37,847 nucleotides of DNA from Lachnospiraceae bacterium (GCA_030531245.1 JAUNOA010000015.1:1-37847); one strand, 5' to 3'; shown: positions 15,824 to 25,179, numbered from the stretch's first letter. Notes: generated from the sequence alone by a model not told the origin. Program-made: numbers and translations.

Positions 15824-16573
15824 ATGAATAATGTAAAAAGCATAATAGTGGCGATAATCATAGGACTAAGCGCAATGGGGTGCGTGGTTCTCGGATCGAT
15901 GGGTCTGGTTAAGATGAGAAAGGTCAATAATGCCTCTGGATTTTCCGCAACCGGTTCGGCCAAATGTGATTTCGTCTCGGATCTCATCGTATGGCGCGGA
16001 GACTTCAATGTCACGGCAGAGACCACAAGCGAGGCGTATGCACAGATAAAAGAAGATGCCGAAAAGACCAAAAAATTCATGATGGATAATGGTGTTACCG
16101 AGGATGAGATGGTATTTTCGTCTGTTAACATTTACAGAAACACCTACCCGCAGTTTGACGAAAACGGGAATTATATAAGAGACCTTCAGGGCGATTATAC
16201 ATTAAGCCAGCAGGTCGAGATCTCGTCTTCGGATGTAGAGAAGGTCGAGAAACTTTCGAGAGATATCTCGGCAATCATTGAATCAGGGGTGCAGTTCAAC
16301 TCCTGGAGTCCGGAGTATTATTACACCAGACTTGATGAGCTTAAGCTTCAGCTCATAGAGGAGGCTACGGCCAATGCCAGACAGAGGATAGAACTCATGG
16401 CACAGGAAAGCGGGGCACAGACAGGAGAGCTTCTTTCGGCGAATCTCGGAGTGTTCCAGATCACAGCCCAGAACTCTTCGTCGGATGATTACAGCTACGG
16501 AGGTACATTTAACACCGGCTCCAAGAACAAGACTGCTTCCATTACGGTCAAGCTGAATTATGCGGTGAAATAA
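15824..16573 (+). CDS. SIMPL (DUF541) domain membrane-anchored protein
   Basis: This 249-residue protein has an N-terminal membrane segment (about 7-28) and an extracytoplasmic SIMPL/DUF541 domain. Family features are ATGSAKCDFVSDLIVWRGDFNV at the start of the domain, helices of the AYAQIKEDAEKTKKFM type, YTLSQQVEI and an LKLQLIEEATANARQRIELMAQESG helix. SIMPL proteins include BP26 and YggE, which form oligomeric channel-like rings and are linked to stress. The function here is not known. The start has an AGGAGA site. The gene seems to have its own promoter and is followed by the ileS promoter, without a clear terminator. Confidence 0.85.
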   Translation: MNNVKSIIVAIIIGLSAMGCVVLGSMGLVKMRKVNNASGFSATGSAKCDFVSDLIVWRGDFNVTAETTSEAYAQIKEDAEKTKKFMMDNGVTEDEMVFSSVNIYRNTYPQFDENGNYIRDLQGDYTLSQQVEISSSDVEKVEKLSRDISAIIESGVQFNSWSPEYYYTRLDELKLQLIEEATANARQRIELMAQESGAQTGELLSANLGVFQITAQNSSSDDYSYGGTFNTGSKNKTASITVKLNYAVK

Positions 16574-16586
16574 TTGCAGGTTTTCA

Positions 16587-16615
16587 TTGACGTTAAATAG
16601 TTAAAACTATATAAT
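16587..16615 (+). promoter_or_regulatory. Strong predicted promoter of ileS
   Basis: TTGACG (16587-16592) and a consensus TATAAT (16610-16615) are separated by exactly 17 bp. Transcription should start near 16622, giving a 140-nt leader before the ileS ATG. Confidence 0.8.
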
Positions 16616-16621
16616 TATATC

Positions 16622-16704
16622 GTTCGCAAAGACTATGACGAGAAAGTAGTCTCACTACGCAATGATAGGTAGATACAGGCTCGTCGGAAACGGCGGGCCT
16701 TTTA
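16622..16704 (+). promoter_or_regulatory. Short structured ileS leader with competing stem and terminator
   Basis: GACGAG (16637-16642) can pair perfectly with CTCGTC (16680-16685), enclosing about 37 nt. CTCGTC is also part of the 5' arm of a terminator (GGCTCGTC 16678-16685, GGCGGGCC 16692-16699, then TTTTATT). In the enclosed region GTAGT can pair with ACTAC, and GACTA (16631-16635) with TAGTC in competition. This is typical riboswitch or attenuator architecture. The T-box signature (AGGGTGGAACCGCG-type sequence) expected before ileS is absent and the leader is too short for a T-box. Confidence 0.55.
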
Positions 16705-16761
16705 TTATGATTCAAATACGGCTTTGCAAACGAAACCTATAAAACAGAAGAGGAGAAGATA

Positions 16762-19700
16762 ATGGCTATCTACAAAAAAGTTCCGACAGACCTCAACTTC
16801 GTTGAAAGAGAAAAAGAAATCGAGAAGTTCTGGGAAGACAACAAGATATTCGAAAAGAGTATCGAAGAAAGAAAAGACTGCCCCACATACATGTTCTATG
16901 ACGGACCGCCTACAGCAAACGGCAAGCCGCATATCGGACATGTTCTTACCCGTGTAATCAAGGACATGATCCCGCGTTACCGTACCATGAAGGGCTACAA
17001 GGTTCCGCGTAAGGCCGGATGGGATACACACGGACTTCCTGTTGAGATTGAAGTAGAGAAGGAGCTCGGTCTTGACGGCAAGGAGCAGATAGAGGGTTAC
17101 GGTATCGATCCTTTCATCTGCAAATGCAAAGAGAATGTATGGAAATACAAGGGAATGTGGGAGGATTTCTCAAAGACTGTAGGCTTCTGGGCCGATATGA
17201 ATGATCCCTACGTAACATATTATGATGATTATATCGAGTCGGAGTGGTGGGCACTCAAGGAAATCTGGAACAGGAAGCTCCTTTATAAGGGGTTCAAGGT
17301 TGTTCCGTACTGTCCGCGCTGCGGTACTCCGCTTTCAAGCCACGAGGTTGCACAGGGATATAAGGATGTTAAAGAGCGTTCTGCTGTTGTGCGCTTCAAA
17401 AAGAAGGGTGAGGATGCATATTTCCTTGCATGGACGACAACGCCGTGGACACTTCCGAGCAATGTTGCACTTTGCGTAAGTCCTACGGATGAGTATGCCA
17501 AGGTCAAAGCAGGCGACGGATTTACATATATCATGGCAGCACCTCTTCTGGACACTGTCCTGGGTGAGATCGGTTATGAGGTAATCGAGAAATACATCGG
17601 CAAGGATCTTGAGTATCAGGAGTACGAGCCATTATTTGATTTCGTTCAGCCGAAAAAGAAAGCATATTACGTAGTCTGTGACACATATGTAAGCATGGAT
17701 GACGGTACAGGTATCGTTCATACCGCTCCTGCGTTCGGTGAGGATGATGCCAGAGTAGGTCGCGCATATGATCTTCCGCTGGTTCAGCTTGTTGACCAGA
17801 AGGGTGAGATGACTAAAGAGACCCTTTGGCCGGGCGTATTTGTAAAGAAGGCCGATCCGATGGTGCTCGAAGAACTTGATAAGCAGGGCAAGCTTTTCTC
17901 GGCTCCTAAGTTCGAGCACAGCTATCCTCATTGCTGGCGCTGCGGAACACCGCTTATCTATTATGCCCGTGAGTCATGGTTCATCAAGATGACTGCGGTC
18001 AAAGATGACCTGATCAAAAATAATAATACTATCAACTGGATCCCCGAGAGCATCGGCAAGGGACGTTTCGGCGACTGGCTTGAGAATGTTCAGGACTGGG
18101 GCATCTCACGTAACAGATACTGGGGCACACCTCTTAATATCTGGGAGTGCGACTGCGGACACCAGGAGTGTATCGGAAGCCGTGCGGAACTTAAGGAAAA
18201 GAGCAAAAACTGCCCGGAGAACATAGAACTGCACAGACCATATCTTGATGATGTTTCAATAGTTTGTCCGGATTGCGGCAAAGAAATGCACAGAGTTCCG
18301 GAGGTTATAGACTGTTGGTTTGATTCAGGTGCTATGCCGTTTGCACAGTACCACTATCCATTTGAAAATCAGGAGCTTTTCAAGGCACAGTTCCCGGCAG
18401 AGTTCATTTCGGAAGCTGTTGATCAGACAAGAGGCTGGTTCTATTCGCTCCTTGCGGTATCGACCCTGGTATTCAATCAGGCACCTTACAAGAATGTTAT
18501 CGTCCTCGGACATGTTCAGGATGAAAACGGTCAGAAGATGAGTAAGTCCAAGGGCAATGCGGTCGATCCGTTTGATGCCCTCAGGACATTCGGTGCGGAT
18601 GCCATCCGCTGGTATTTCTACATCAACTCGGCTCCGTGGCTTCCGAACAGGTTCCACGACAAGGCTGTAGTTGAGGGACAGAGAAAGTTCATGGGAACAC
18701 TCTGGAACACATATGCATTCTTCGTGCTTTATGCCAACATTGACGAGTTTGATCCTACAAAATACAAGCTTGAGTATGACAAGCTCAGCGTAATGGATAA
18801 ATGGCTTCTGTCAAAGATGAATTCCATGGTGAAGGATGTCGATGATAACCTGGCTAACTACAGGATACCTGAAGCGGCAAGAGTGCTTGAAGAGTTCGTT
18901 GATGATATGAGCAACTGGTATGTGCGTCGCTGCCGTGACAGATATTGGGCAAAAGGCATGGAGCAGGATAAGATCAATGCATACATGACTCTGTATACAG
19001 CTCTTGTTACTGTAGCCAAGGCAGCGGCACCTATGATCCCGTTTATGTCAGAGCTGATCTATCAGAATCTTGTGGTCAGCGTAGACAAGGATGCTCCTGA
19101 GTCAATTCATCTCTGCAGCTTCCCGGAGTACGATGAGAAGCTCATCGACAGGGAACTCGAAGAAAAGATGGAAGAAGTCCTGAAGATAGTAGTTATGGGA
19201 CGTGCGGCACGTAATGCTGCAAATGTAAAGAACCGTCAGCCTATCAGTGATCTCTATGTTGTTGCAGAGACAAAGCTGGACAGCTTCTATATCGACATCA
19301 TCAAAGAAGAGCTTAATGTAAAGAATGTTGAGTTCAGAGATAATGTTGATGAGTTCATCACATATACATTCAAGCCGCAGCTCAAGACCGTAGGACCTAA
19401 GTACGGTAAGTATTTAGGAAAGATCAGAGAGGCCCTTGCAAATGTTGACGGACATGCTGCTATGCAGGAGCTTGAGGAGAAGGGTGCGCTGCACTTTGAT
19501 TTCGACGGTGACGAGATTGAGCTTACCCGTGACGATCTGCTCATAGACACCGGCAAGAGCGATGACTATGTATCGGAAGGCGACAACAGGATTACGGTTG
19601 TGCTTAAGATAAAACTCACACCTGAGCTTGTTGAGGAAGGTTTTGTAAGAGAGATAATCTCCAAGACACAGACTATGCGTAAAGATGCAGGCTTTGAGGT

Positions 19701-19884
19701 CATGGATCATATCAGATTATTCTGTGCCGGCAATGACAAGCTTGCGGAAATCATAGGTAAAAACGAAGACGTCATCAAGTCTGAGACCCTTACGGATGAA
19801 ATTGTTCTCGGATCCGCAGAAGGATTCACAAAAGAGTGGAATATCAACGGTGAGAACGTAACTCTCGGTGTGGAGAAGAAATAA
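16762..19884 (+). CDS. ileS: Isoleucyl-tRNA synthetase, long eukaryote-like type
   Basis: This 1040-residue class I synthetase charges tRNA-Ile. The HIGH motif is GPPTANGKPHIGHVLTR near residues 50-65, and KMSKS appears as QKMSKSKGN near residue 590. An editing domain lies between them (WTTTPWTLPSN, DDGTGIVHTAPAFGEDDA). Several CxxC pairs (CPRCGTP, CWRCGTP, CPDCGKEM) probably bind zinc. The length and motif context match the eukaryote-like IleS2 group, which is often naturally resistant to mupirocin, rather than the roughly 930-residue E. coli type. An AGAGGAG site precedes the ATG. The MATE gene starts 3 nt after the stop. Confidence 0.96.
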   Translation: MAIYKKVPTDLNFVEREKEIEKFWEDNKIFEKSIEERKDCPTYMFYDGPPTANGKPHIGHVLTRVIKDMIPRYRTMKGYKVPRKAGWDTHGLPVEIEVEKELGLDGKEQIEGYGIDPFICKCKENVWKYKGMWEDFSKTVGFWADMNDPYVTYYDDYIESEWWALKEIWNRKLLYKGFKVVPYCPRCGTPLSSHEVAQGYKDVKERSAVVRFKKKGEDAYFLAWTTTPWTLPSNVALCVSPTDEYAKVKAGDGFTYIMAAPLLDTVLGEIGYEVIEKYIGKDLEYQEYEPLFDFVQPKKKAYYVVCDTYVSMDDGTGIVHTAPAFGEDDARVGRAYDLPLVQLVDQKGEMTKETLWPGVFVKKADPMVLEELDKQGKLFSAPKFEHSYPHCWRCGTPLIYYARESWFIKMTAVKDDLIKNNNTINWIPESIGKGRFGDWLENVQDWGISRNRYWGTPLNIWECDCGHQECIGSRAELKEKSKNCPENIELHRPYLDDVSIVCPDCGKEMHRVPEVIDCWFDSGAMPFAQYHYPFENQELFKAQFPAEFISEAVDQTRGWFYSLLAVSTLVFNQAPYKNVIVLGHVQDENGQKMSKSKGNAVDPFDALRTFGADAIRWYFYINSAPWLPNRFHDKAVVEGQRKFMGTLWNTYAFFVLYANIDEFDPTKYKLEYDKLSVMDKWLLSKMNSMVKDVDDNLANYRIPEAARVLEEFVDDMSNWYVRRCRDRYWAKGMEQDKINAYMTLYTALVTVAKAAAPMIPFMSELIYQNLVVSVDKDAPESIHLCSFPEYDEKLIDRELEEKMEEVLKIVVMGRAARNAANVKNRQPISDLYVVAETKLDSFYIDIIKEELNVKNVEFRDNVDEFITYTFKPQLKTVGPKYGKYLGKIREALANVDGHAAMQELEEKGALHFDFDGDEIELTRDDLLIDTGKSDDYVSEGDNRITVVLKIKLTPELVEEGFVREIISKTQTMRKDAGFEVMDHIRLFCAGNDKLAEIIGKNEDVIKSETLTDEIVLGSAEGFTKEWNINGENVTLGVEKK

Positions 19885-19887
19885 TAA

Positions 19888-21261
19888 TTGGTAAAAGAAA
19901 AGTACGACAAGATAGATCTGTTTGAGAATTACGAGATACCCAAAGCCGTCATGACCCTTGTGGTCCCGACGGTTCTGGCCTGTCTCGTGATGGTTCTCTA
20001 CAATATGGCCGATACCTTTTTTGTCGGCATGATTAACGATCCTATTCAGACCAGTGCGGTAACGCTTGCCGCACCGGTCATTCTTGCTTTTAATGCCGTG
20101 GTAAATCTGGCGGGAATAGGATGTGCGAGTCTTATGAGCAGAGCACTCGGCAGCCGGGATTACGATACGGTCAGAAAAACCAGTGCATTCGGTTTCTATT
20201 TTGCAATCATTGCGGGTGGAATCTTTTCTCTTGTCTGTACGGTGTTTAAACCGACGCTCCTTTCAATACTCGGGGCGACACCGGAAAATGAAATCGCAAC
20301 GGCAGAGTATCTGCTTTGGACCGTAACCTGTGGAGCGATTCCGTCCATTACAAATCTGGTAACGGCTCAGATAATAAGAGCAGAAGGAATGGCGCTCCAC
20401 GCAAGTCTGGGAACCATGAGCGGATGTCTTCTGAACATCGTGCTGGATCCGATCTTCATACTTCCGTGGGGGCTCAACATGGGAGCAGCCGGAGCGGGCT
20501 GTGCGACCTTTATATCGAACTCCGTCGCATGCCTGTATTTTGTTATACTGATACTGATTAAAGGCGAAAAGACCATGGTCAGCATCAATCCGAAAGATTT
20601 CAGGCCCACCCGGGCAATCGTGCAGGATGTCTGCGGAGTCGGGATACCGTCGGCTATTCAGAATCTGCTGAACGTTACCGGCATGACCGTGCTCAACAAC
20701 TTCACGTCCGCTTACGGATCCGAAGCTGTGTCGGCAATGGGGATTTCGCATAAGTTATCACTGGTTCCCCTGTATATCGCCATGGGCATCTCCCAGGGAG
20801 TCATGCCGCTCATAGGATATAACTATGCATCGGGAAACCGGAAGAGAATGAAGGACAGTCTCCTGTATGCATCAAAGATATCATTGATAGTAATGCTGAT
20901 AGCAACGGCTTTTGCATGTATGTTCTCTGAGCAGATTATCGGTCTGTTTATGAAGAATCCGCAGGTAATCATGTACGGCGGGGCATTCCTTATAGGCATG
21001 AGTATGGCACAGCCTTTCCTGTGCATCGACTTTGTCGGAGTCGGGGTATTTCAGGCATGCGGAATGGGCAGGAAAGCACTGTTTTTTGCGATTATGAGAA
21101 AAATAGTACTGGAAATACCGGCATTGTTCCTGCTGAACAAACTGATACCTCTGTACGGGCTGGCATATGCGCAGCTTGTTGCGGAAGTCATACTGGCAAC
21201 AATAGCTATATTTGAACTGAGAAAACTTTTTACGGAGCCCGCAAATGAAATACAGAAATGA
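19888..21261 (+). CDS. MATE-family multidrug/cation exporter
   Basis: This 457-residue protein has the twelve-helix MATE pattern, with two homologous halves. The first begins VPTVLACLVMVLYNMADTFFVGMI, and the second has GIPSAIQNLLNVTGMTVLNN. These proteins export cationic drugs or metabolites using a Na+ or H+ gradient. I accept the TTG start at 19888 because GGAGAAG, inside the ileS end, is well placed and the first in-frame ATG (residue 22) would remove part of the first helix. The gene overlaps the next gene by 17 nt. The substrate is unknown. Confidence 0.9.
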   Translation: MVKEKYDKIDLFENYEIPKAVMTLVVPTVLACLVMVLYNMADTFFVGMINDPIQTSAVTLAAPVILAFNAVVNLAGIGCASLMSRALGSRDYDTVRKTSAFGFYFAIIAGGIFSLVCTVFKPTLLSILGATPENEIATAEYLLWTVTCGAIPSITNLVTAQIIRAEGMALHASLGTMSGCLLNIVLDPIFILPWGLNMGAAGAGCATFISNSVACLYFVILILIKGEKTMVSINPKDFRPTRAIVQDVCGVGIPSAIQNLLNVTGMTVLNNFTSAYGSEAVSAMGISHKLSLVPLYIAMGISQGVMPLIGYNYASGNRKRMKDSLLYASKISLIVMLIATAFACMFSEQIIGLFMKNPQVIMYGGAFLIGMSMAQPFLCIDFVGVGVFQACGMGRKALFFAIMRKIVLEIPALFLLNKLIPLYGLAYAQLVAEVILATIAIFELRKLFTEPANEIQK

Positions 21262-22423
21262 CAGATACGGAAATCAGATATCGATCCTGGGATACGGATG
21301 CATGAGATTCTCGCTCAAAGGGACATCCGTTGATATAAGCAAGGCCCGTGAAGAAATCAAGGCGGCCATAGACGGTGGTGTCAATTATTTTGATACGGCA
21401 TACACATATCCCGGAAATGAAGCTGCCCTCGGAGAAATTATCGAGAGTCTGGGCGTTCGTGACAGGATCAATATAACCACAAAACTGCCGCATTATCTCA
21501 TAAAGAAAAGTGAAGATATGGAAAATTTCTTCCGGGAGGAACTTCGGAGACTTCGCACGGATCATGTGGATTATTATCTTATGCATATGCTGACCGATGT
21601 CGGGACATGGGAAAGGCTGAAGAATCTCGGAATTACAGAGTGGCTGGCAGAGAAAAAAGCCGCCGGACAGATCCGGCAGGTGGGTTTTTCCTATCACGGC
21701 AATTCCGATGAATTCATCAGACTTCTGGATGTATATGACTGGGATCTTTGCCAGATACAGTATAATTATCTGGATGAGAATTCACAGGCGGGACGTACAG
21801 GACTGGATGCCGCAGCGGCACGGGGACTTCCGGTGATCATTATGGAGCCGCTTCGCGGAGGAAGACTTGCAAACAGTCTTCCCGAAGGGGCCGAAAAACT
21901 GTTCAGACAGGACAGACGCAGATGGAGTCCCGCAAAGTGGGGATTCCGGTGGCTGTGGAACCAGCCGGAAATAACCTGTGTATTATCGGGGATGAATTCG
22001 CTTAAGATGGTGGAGGAAAACCTGATTTCGGCAGATGAAGCCGAAGTCGGAGAATTTACCGAAGAAGATAATGTACTGATCGGAAATGTAATAAAAGAAA
22101 TCAATTCAAAAATGAAGGTAGGCTGCACAGGTTGCAGATATTGCATGCCGTGTCCGCAGGGAGTAGATATCCCGGGAACATTTGCAGCGCTTAACAGATA
22201 TTATTCGGACGGAATGTTCGCCGGTATGAAAGATTATTTCATGTGTACGGCGGTACGTCAGACAGCAACCGATGCTTCACGGTGCATAGGCTGCGGAAAA
22301 TGCGAGCAGCATTGCCCACAGAAGATAGAGATAAGGAAAATGCTGAAACTGGCCGACAGAAAACTCGGAAGCTTTCCGTACAAGGTGGCCTGCCGGGTCA
22401 GAAAGATAAAGATGAAATATTAA
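21245..22423 (+). CDS. Aldo/keto reductase with C-terminal 2[4Fe-4S] ferredoxin domain
   Basis: This 392-residue protein joins an aldo/keto reductase barrel (about 1-275) to a ferredoxin-like tail. The barrel shows NYFDTAYTYPGNEAALGE with the catalytic Asp and Tyr, TTKLPHYL with the Lys, and VDYYLMHM with the His. The tail holds CTGCRYCMPCPQGVDIP and CIGCGKCEQHCPQKIEI, which should bind two [4Fe-4S] clusters. Such fused reductases are common in anaerobic Clostridia, and their physiological substrates are mostly unknown. The start overlaps the MATE gene, so they form one transcription unit with ileS. Confidence 0.92.
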   Translation: MKYRNDRYGNQISILGYGCMRFSLKGTSVDISKAREEIKAAIDGGVNYFDTAYTYPGNEAALGEIIESLGVRDRINITTKLPHYLIKKSEDMENFFREELRRLRTDHVDYYLMHMLTDVGTWERLKNLGITEWLAEKKAAGQIRQVGFSYHGNSDEFIRLLDVYDWDLCQIQYNYLDENSQAGRTGLDAAAARGLPVIIMEPLRGGRLANSLPEGAEKLFRQDRRRWSPAKWGFRWLWNQPEITCVLSGMNSLKMVEENLISADEAEVGEFTEEDNVLIGNVIKEINSKMKVGCTGCRYCMPCPQGVDIPGTFAALNRYYSDGMFAGMKDYFMCTAVRQTATDASRCIGCGKCEQHCPQKIEIRKMLKLADRKLGSFPYKVACRVRKIKMKY

Positions 22424-22454
22424 TAATATTATATAAATACGAAGAGGTGAATTT

Positions 22455-24902
22455 ATGGATAAAACTATGACTAAAGAGGAATTGCTTCAGGCCATTAAAG
22501 ACAATCTCAGAGTACTTTACAGACGTACCCTGGATGATGCCAGCAAACAGCAGGTTTATCATGCGCTTGCATATGCGATGGAAGACATCATCATCGGACA
22601 ATGGATGAATACCCATAAAGAGACGGCAAAGCAGAAAACCAAGAGAGTATATTACCTTTCGATGGAATTTCTTATCGGAAGAGCACTGGGAAACAATATA
22701 CTTAATCTGGGACAGATGCCGGTTGTTCAGGAAGTTCTTAAGGAAATAGGATATGATCTGACGGATATCGAGGATGAGGAACCGGATCCGGCGCTCGGCA
22801 ACGGCGGACTGGGAAGACTGGCCGCATGCTTCCTTGATTCCCTTTCAACATTGAACTATCCGGCTTACGGATGCGGTATCAGATATCATTATGGTATGTT
22901 CAAACAGAAAATTTCTGACGGATACCAGAAGGAAAGACCGGATGACTGGCTTAAAAACGGATATCCGTTTGAGATGAAGCGTGCAGAGTATACCCAGGAG
23001 GTTCGCTTCGGCGGAACCGTCAAGACAGAGATTATAGACGGACGCGGAGTTTTCACACAGGAGAATTATACCAGCGTTCACGCGGTTCCTTATGATATTC
23101 CGATCGTAGGATTCGAAAACGGAATGGTCAATACTCTTCGCATCTGGGACGCGGAAGCCGTGTCGGATTTCAATCTTGATCAGTTTGACAAGGGAAATTA
23201 TGCACTTGCAGTGGAAAATGCCAACCTGGCGCGTACCCTTACGGAAGTCCTTTATCCTAATGATAATCATATGCAGGGCAAAGAGCTGAGATTAAAGCAG
23301 CAGTATTTCTTTATTTCCGCATCTCTTCAGAGAGCACTGCAGGCATATAAGGATGTATATGGAGACATTCATGATCTTCCGAAGCATGTGGTATTCCAGA
23401 TGAATGATACCCATCCTACGGTTGCGATTCCTGAGCTCATGAGACTGCTCCTTGATCAGGAGGGACTTGAGTGGGACGAGGCGTGGGAAATCGTCACACA
23501 TTGCTGCGCATATACAAATCACACCATCATGAGCGAAGCGCTTGAGAAATGGCCGATTGATCTTTTCGAGAGACTGCTTCCGAGAGTTTACATGATAGTA
23601 GACGAGATGAACCGGAGATTTGTAAAAGAAATCAAGGAGAAATTCCCGCACGATCCGGGCAGGATAGACCGCATGGCGATACTTGTGAACGGACAGGTGC
23701 GTATGGCTTACATGGCAATATATGCCGGCTTTTCAGTAAACGGTGTAGCGGCACTTCATACGCATATTCTTGAGACACAGGAACTTAAAGATTTCTATGA
23801 GATGTGGCCTGAGAAGTTCAACAACAAGACAAACGGAATCACACAGAGGAGGTTTCTGCTTCATGCCAATCCGCTTCTTGCCGACTGGATCACGGATAAA
23901 ATCGGGGACGGCTGGATAACCGATCTTTCACAGGTAAAGAAGCTGGAAGCACTGGCAGAAGATCCGACGGCTCAGGAAGAATTCATGGCAATCAAGAGAG
24001 CCAATAAAGTCCGCCTTGCAGAGTATATAAAGAAGCATAACGGAATAGAAGTGAATGTTGATTCGATGTTTGACGTGCAGGTCAAGAGACTTCATGAATA
24101 CAAGCGTCAGCTCCTCAATATACTCCGGGTAATGTTCGTTTATAATAAAATAAAGGAAAATCCGGGGATGGATATCGTTCCGAGAACATACATTTTCGGC
24201 GCAAAGGCTGCGGCAGGATACAAGATTGCCAAGCTTACCATCAAACTGATCAATGCTGTTGCGAATGTGATCAATAATGATCCGTATATCGGAGGAAAGA
24301 TGAAAGTCGTATTCATCGAAGATTACAGGGTATCAAACGGCGAGATAATATTTGCGGCAGCGGACCTTTCGGAACAGATCTCAACGGCTTCAAAAGAGGC
24401 GTCCGGAACAGGCTGTATGAAATTTATGCTTAACGGTGCACCAACCATAGGAACACTGGACGGTGCCAATGTTGAGATGTTTGAAGAACTCGGAAACAGG
24501 GATATGTTCATTTTCGGAACATCTTCGGATGAAATCATCAATCACGAACATCGCGGAGATTACAATCCGGCGCAGATTTTTGAAAATGACTGGGAGATAC
24601 GCAGCGTGCTTAATCAGCTGATTGACGGAACATATTCCGGCGGAGATCCGAACATGTTCAGAGATCTCTATAATTCACTTACAAATACTCTGGAGACGGG
24701 AGTTGCAGACAGATATTTTAACATACTGGATATGAGATCGTATATCGATGCACAGTTCAGAGTCGATGAGGCTTTCAAAGACAGATCCGAATGGGCGCGT
24801 ATGGCTATAAGACAGACGGCATGTGCCGGCAAGTTCTCGTCAGACAGAACCATTGAGGAATATGTAAGAGATATCTGGCATCTTGACCGGGTGAAACTGT
24901 AA
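22455..24902 (+). CDS. glgP: Glycogen/alpha-glucan phosphorylase
   Basis: This 815-residue enzyme releases glucose 1-phosphate from glycogen or maltodextrin. Family blocks are YYLSMEFLIGRALGNN, DPALGNGGLGRLAACFLDS, YGCGIRYHYGMFKQKI, KNHVVFQMNDTHP-type (here HVVFQMNDTHPTVAIPEL), NGITQRRFLLHANPLL, and VQVKRLHEYKRQLLN. The pyridoxal phosphate Lys lies in EASGTGCMKFMLNGAPTIG. The Asn commonly found before MKF is Cys here. A GAGGTGA site precedes the ATG. It stands alone in this window, with no glycogen synthase or branching gene next to it. Confidence 0.96.
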   Translation: MDKTMTKEELLQAIKDNLRVLYRRTLDDASKQQVYHALAYAMEDIIIGQWMNTHKETAKQKTKRVYYLSMEFLIGRALGNNILNLGQMPVVQEVLKEIGYDLTDIEDEEPDPALGNGGLGRLAACFLDSLSTLNYPAYGCGIRYHYGMFKQKISDGYQKERPDDWLKNGYPFEMKRAEYTQEVRFGGTVKTEIIDGRGVFTQENYTSVHAVPYDIPIVGFENGMVNTLRIWDAEAVSDFNLDQFDKGNYALAVENANLARTLTEVLYPNDNHMQGKELRLKQQYFFISASLQRALQAYKDVYGDIHDLPKHVVFQMNDTHPTVAIPELMRLLLDQEGLEWDEAWEIVTHCCAYTNHTIMSEALEKWPIDLFERLLPRVYMIVDEMNRRFVKEIKEKFPHDPGRIDRMAILVNGQVRMAYMAIYAGFSVNGVAALHTHILETQELKDFYEMWPEKFNNKTNGITQRRFLLHANPLLADWITDKIGDGWITDLSQVKKLEALAEDPTAQEEFMAIKRANKVRLAEYIKKHNGIEVNVDSMFDVQVKRLHEYKRQLLNILRVMFVYNKIKENPGMDIVPRTYIFGAKAAAGYKIAKLTIKLINAVANVINNDPYIGGKMKVVFIEDYRVSNGEIIFAAADLSEQISTASKEASGTGCMKFMLNGAPTIGTLDGANVEMFEELGNRDMFIFGTSSDEIINHEHRGDYNPAQIFENDWEIRSVLNQLIDGTYSGGDPNMFRDLYNSLTNTLETGVADRYFNILDMRSYIDAQFRVDEAFKDRSEWARMAIRQTACAGKFSSDRTIEEYVRDIWHLDRVKL

Positions 24903-24972
24903 ATAATTACTTAAAAAGGCAAAGAAACCATAGTTGAGACTATTATTTAGTTTATTTTAGCATTATTGCCGA

Positions 24973-25001
24973 TTGCATAATACCGCATAAGATGAGATAA
25001 T
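24973..25001 (+). promoter_or_regulatory. Predicted promoter of the riboswitch-controlled operon
   Basis: TTGCAT (24973-24978) and GATAAT (24996-25001) are separated by 17 bp. The predicted start near 25008 lies directly before the purine aptamer, as expected for a riboswitch transcript. Confidence 0.65.
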
Positions 25002-25010
25002 AATTATGGT

Positions 25011-25080
25011 CTCCAATATATATCCGGATAGATGGCCCGGACGTTTCTACCACGATGCCGATCAATCGTGACTATTGGAT
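25011..25080 (+). ncRNA. Purine riboswitch aptamer, guanine class
   Basis: P1 is CCAATA (25013-25018) with TATTGG (25073-25078). P2 is CCGG (25024-25027) with CCGG (25037-25040). The invariant GTTTCTACC lies at 25043-25051. P3 is CACGAT (25051-25056) with ATCGTG (25065-25070). The J3/1 sequence ACTAT has C at 25072, equivalent to C74 of the Bacillus xpt aptamer, so guanine or hypoxanthine is the expected ligand rather than adenine. The L2 (ATAGATGGC) and L3 (GCCGATCA) loops differ from the usual GATATGG and CCGTAAA, although the GG and CC for the loop-loop contact remain. Confidence 0.9.
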
Positions 25081-25103
25081 GGTTTTATTGTTTGTTTATT
25101 ATT

Positions 25104-25128
25104 GGCAGACCTTACGGCCTGCCTTTTT
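25104..25128 (+). terminator. Riboswitch expression-platform terminator
   Basis: GGCAGACC (25104-25111) and GGCCTGCC (25116-25123) pair with one mismatch around TTAC, followed by five T. It lies 26 nt after the purine aptamer and 50 nt before the methyltransferase-like gene. Guanine binding is expected to favour termination. Confidence 0.85.
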
Positions 25129-25179
25129 GTATTCAAAAACGGCAGAATAAATATGAATAAACATTGCAGGAGATATGAT

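Noticed and set aside
16622..16761. T-box leader of ileS
   Set aside because: There is no T-box sequence and no room for stem I with a specifier loop, even though GACGAGAAAGTAG looks like the 5' side of a T-box stem I.
25075..25179. N-terminal extension of the MtmB-like protein
   Set aside because: It overlaps the riboswitch aptamer end and the terminator. The start at 25180 has an AGGAG site and matches the MtmB family start.
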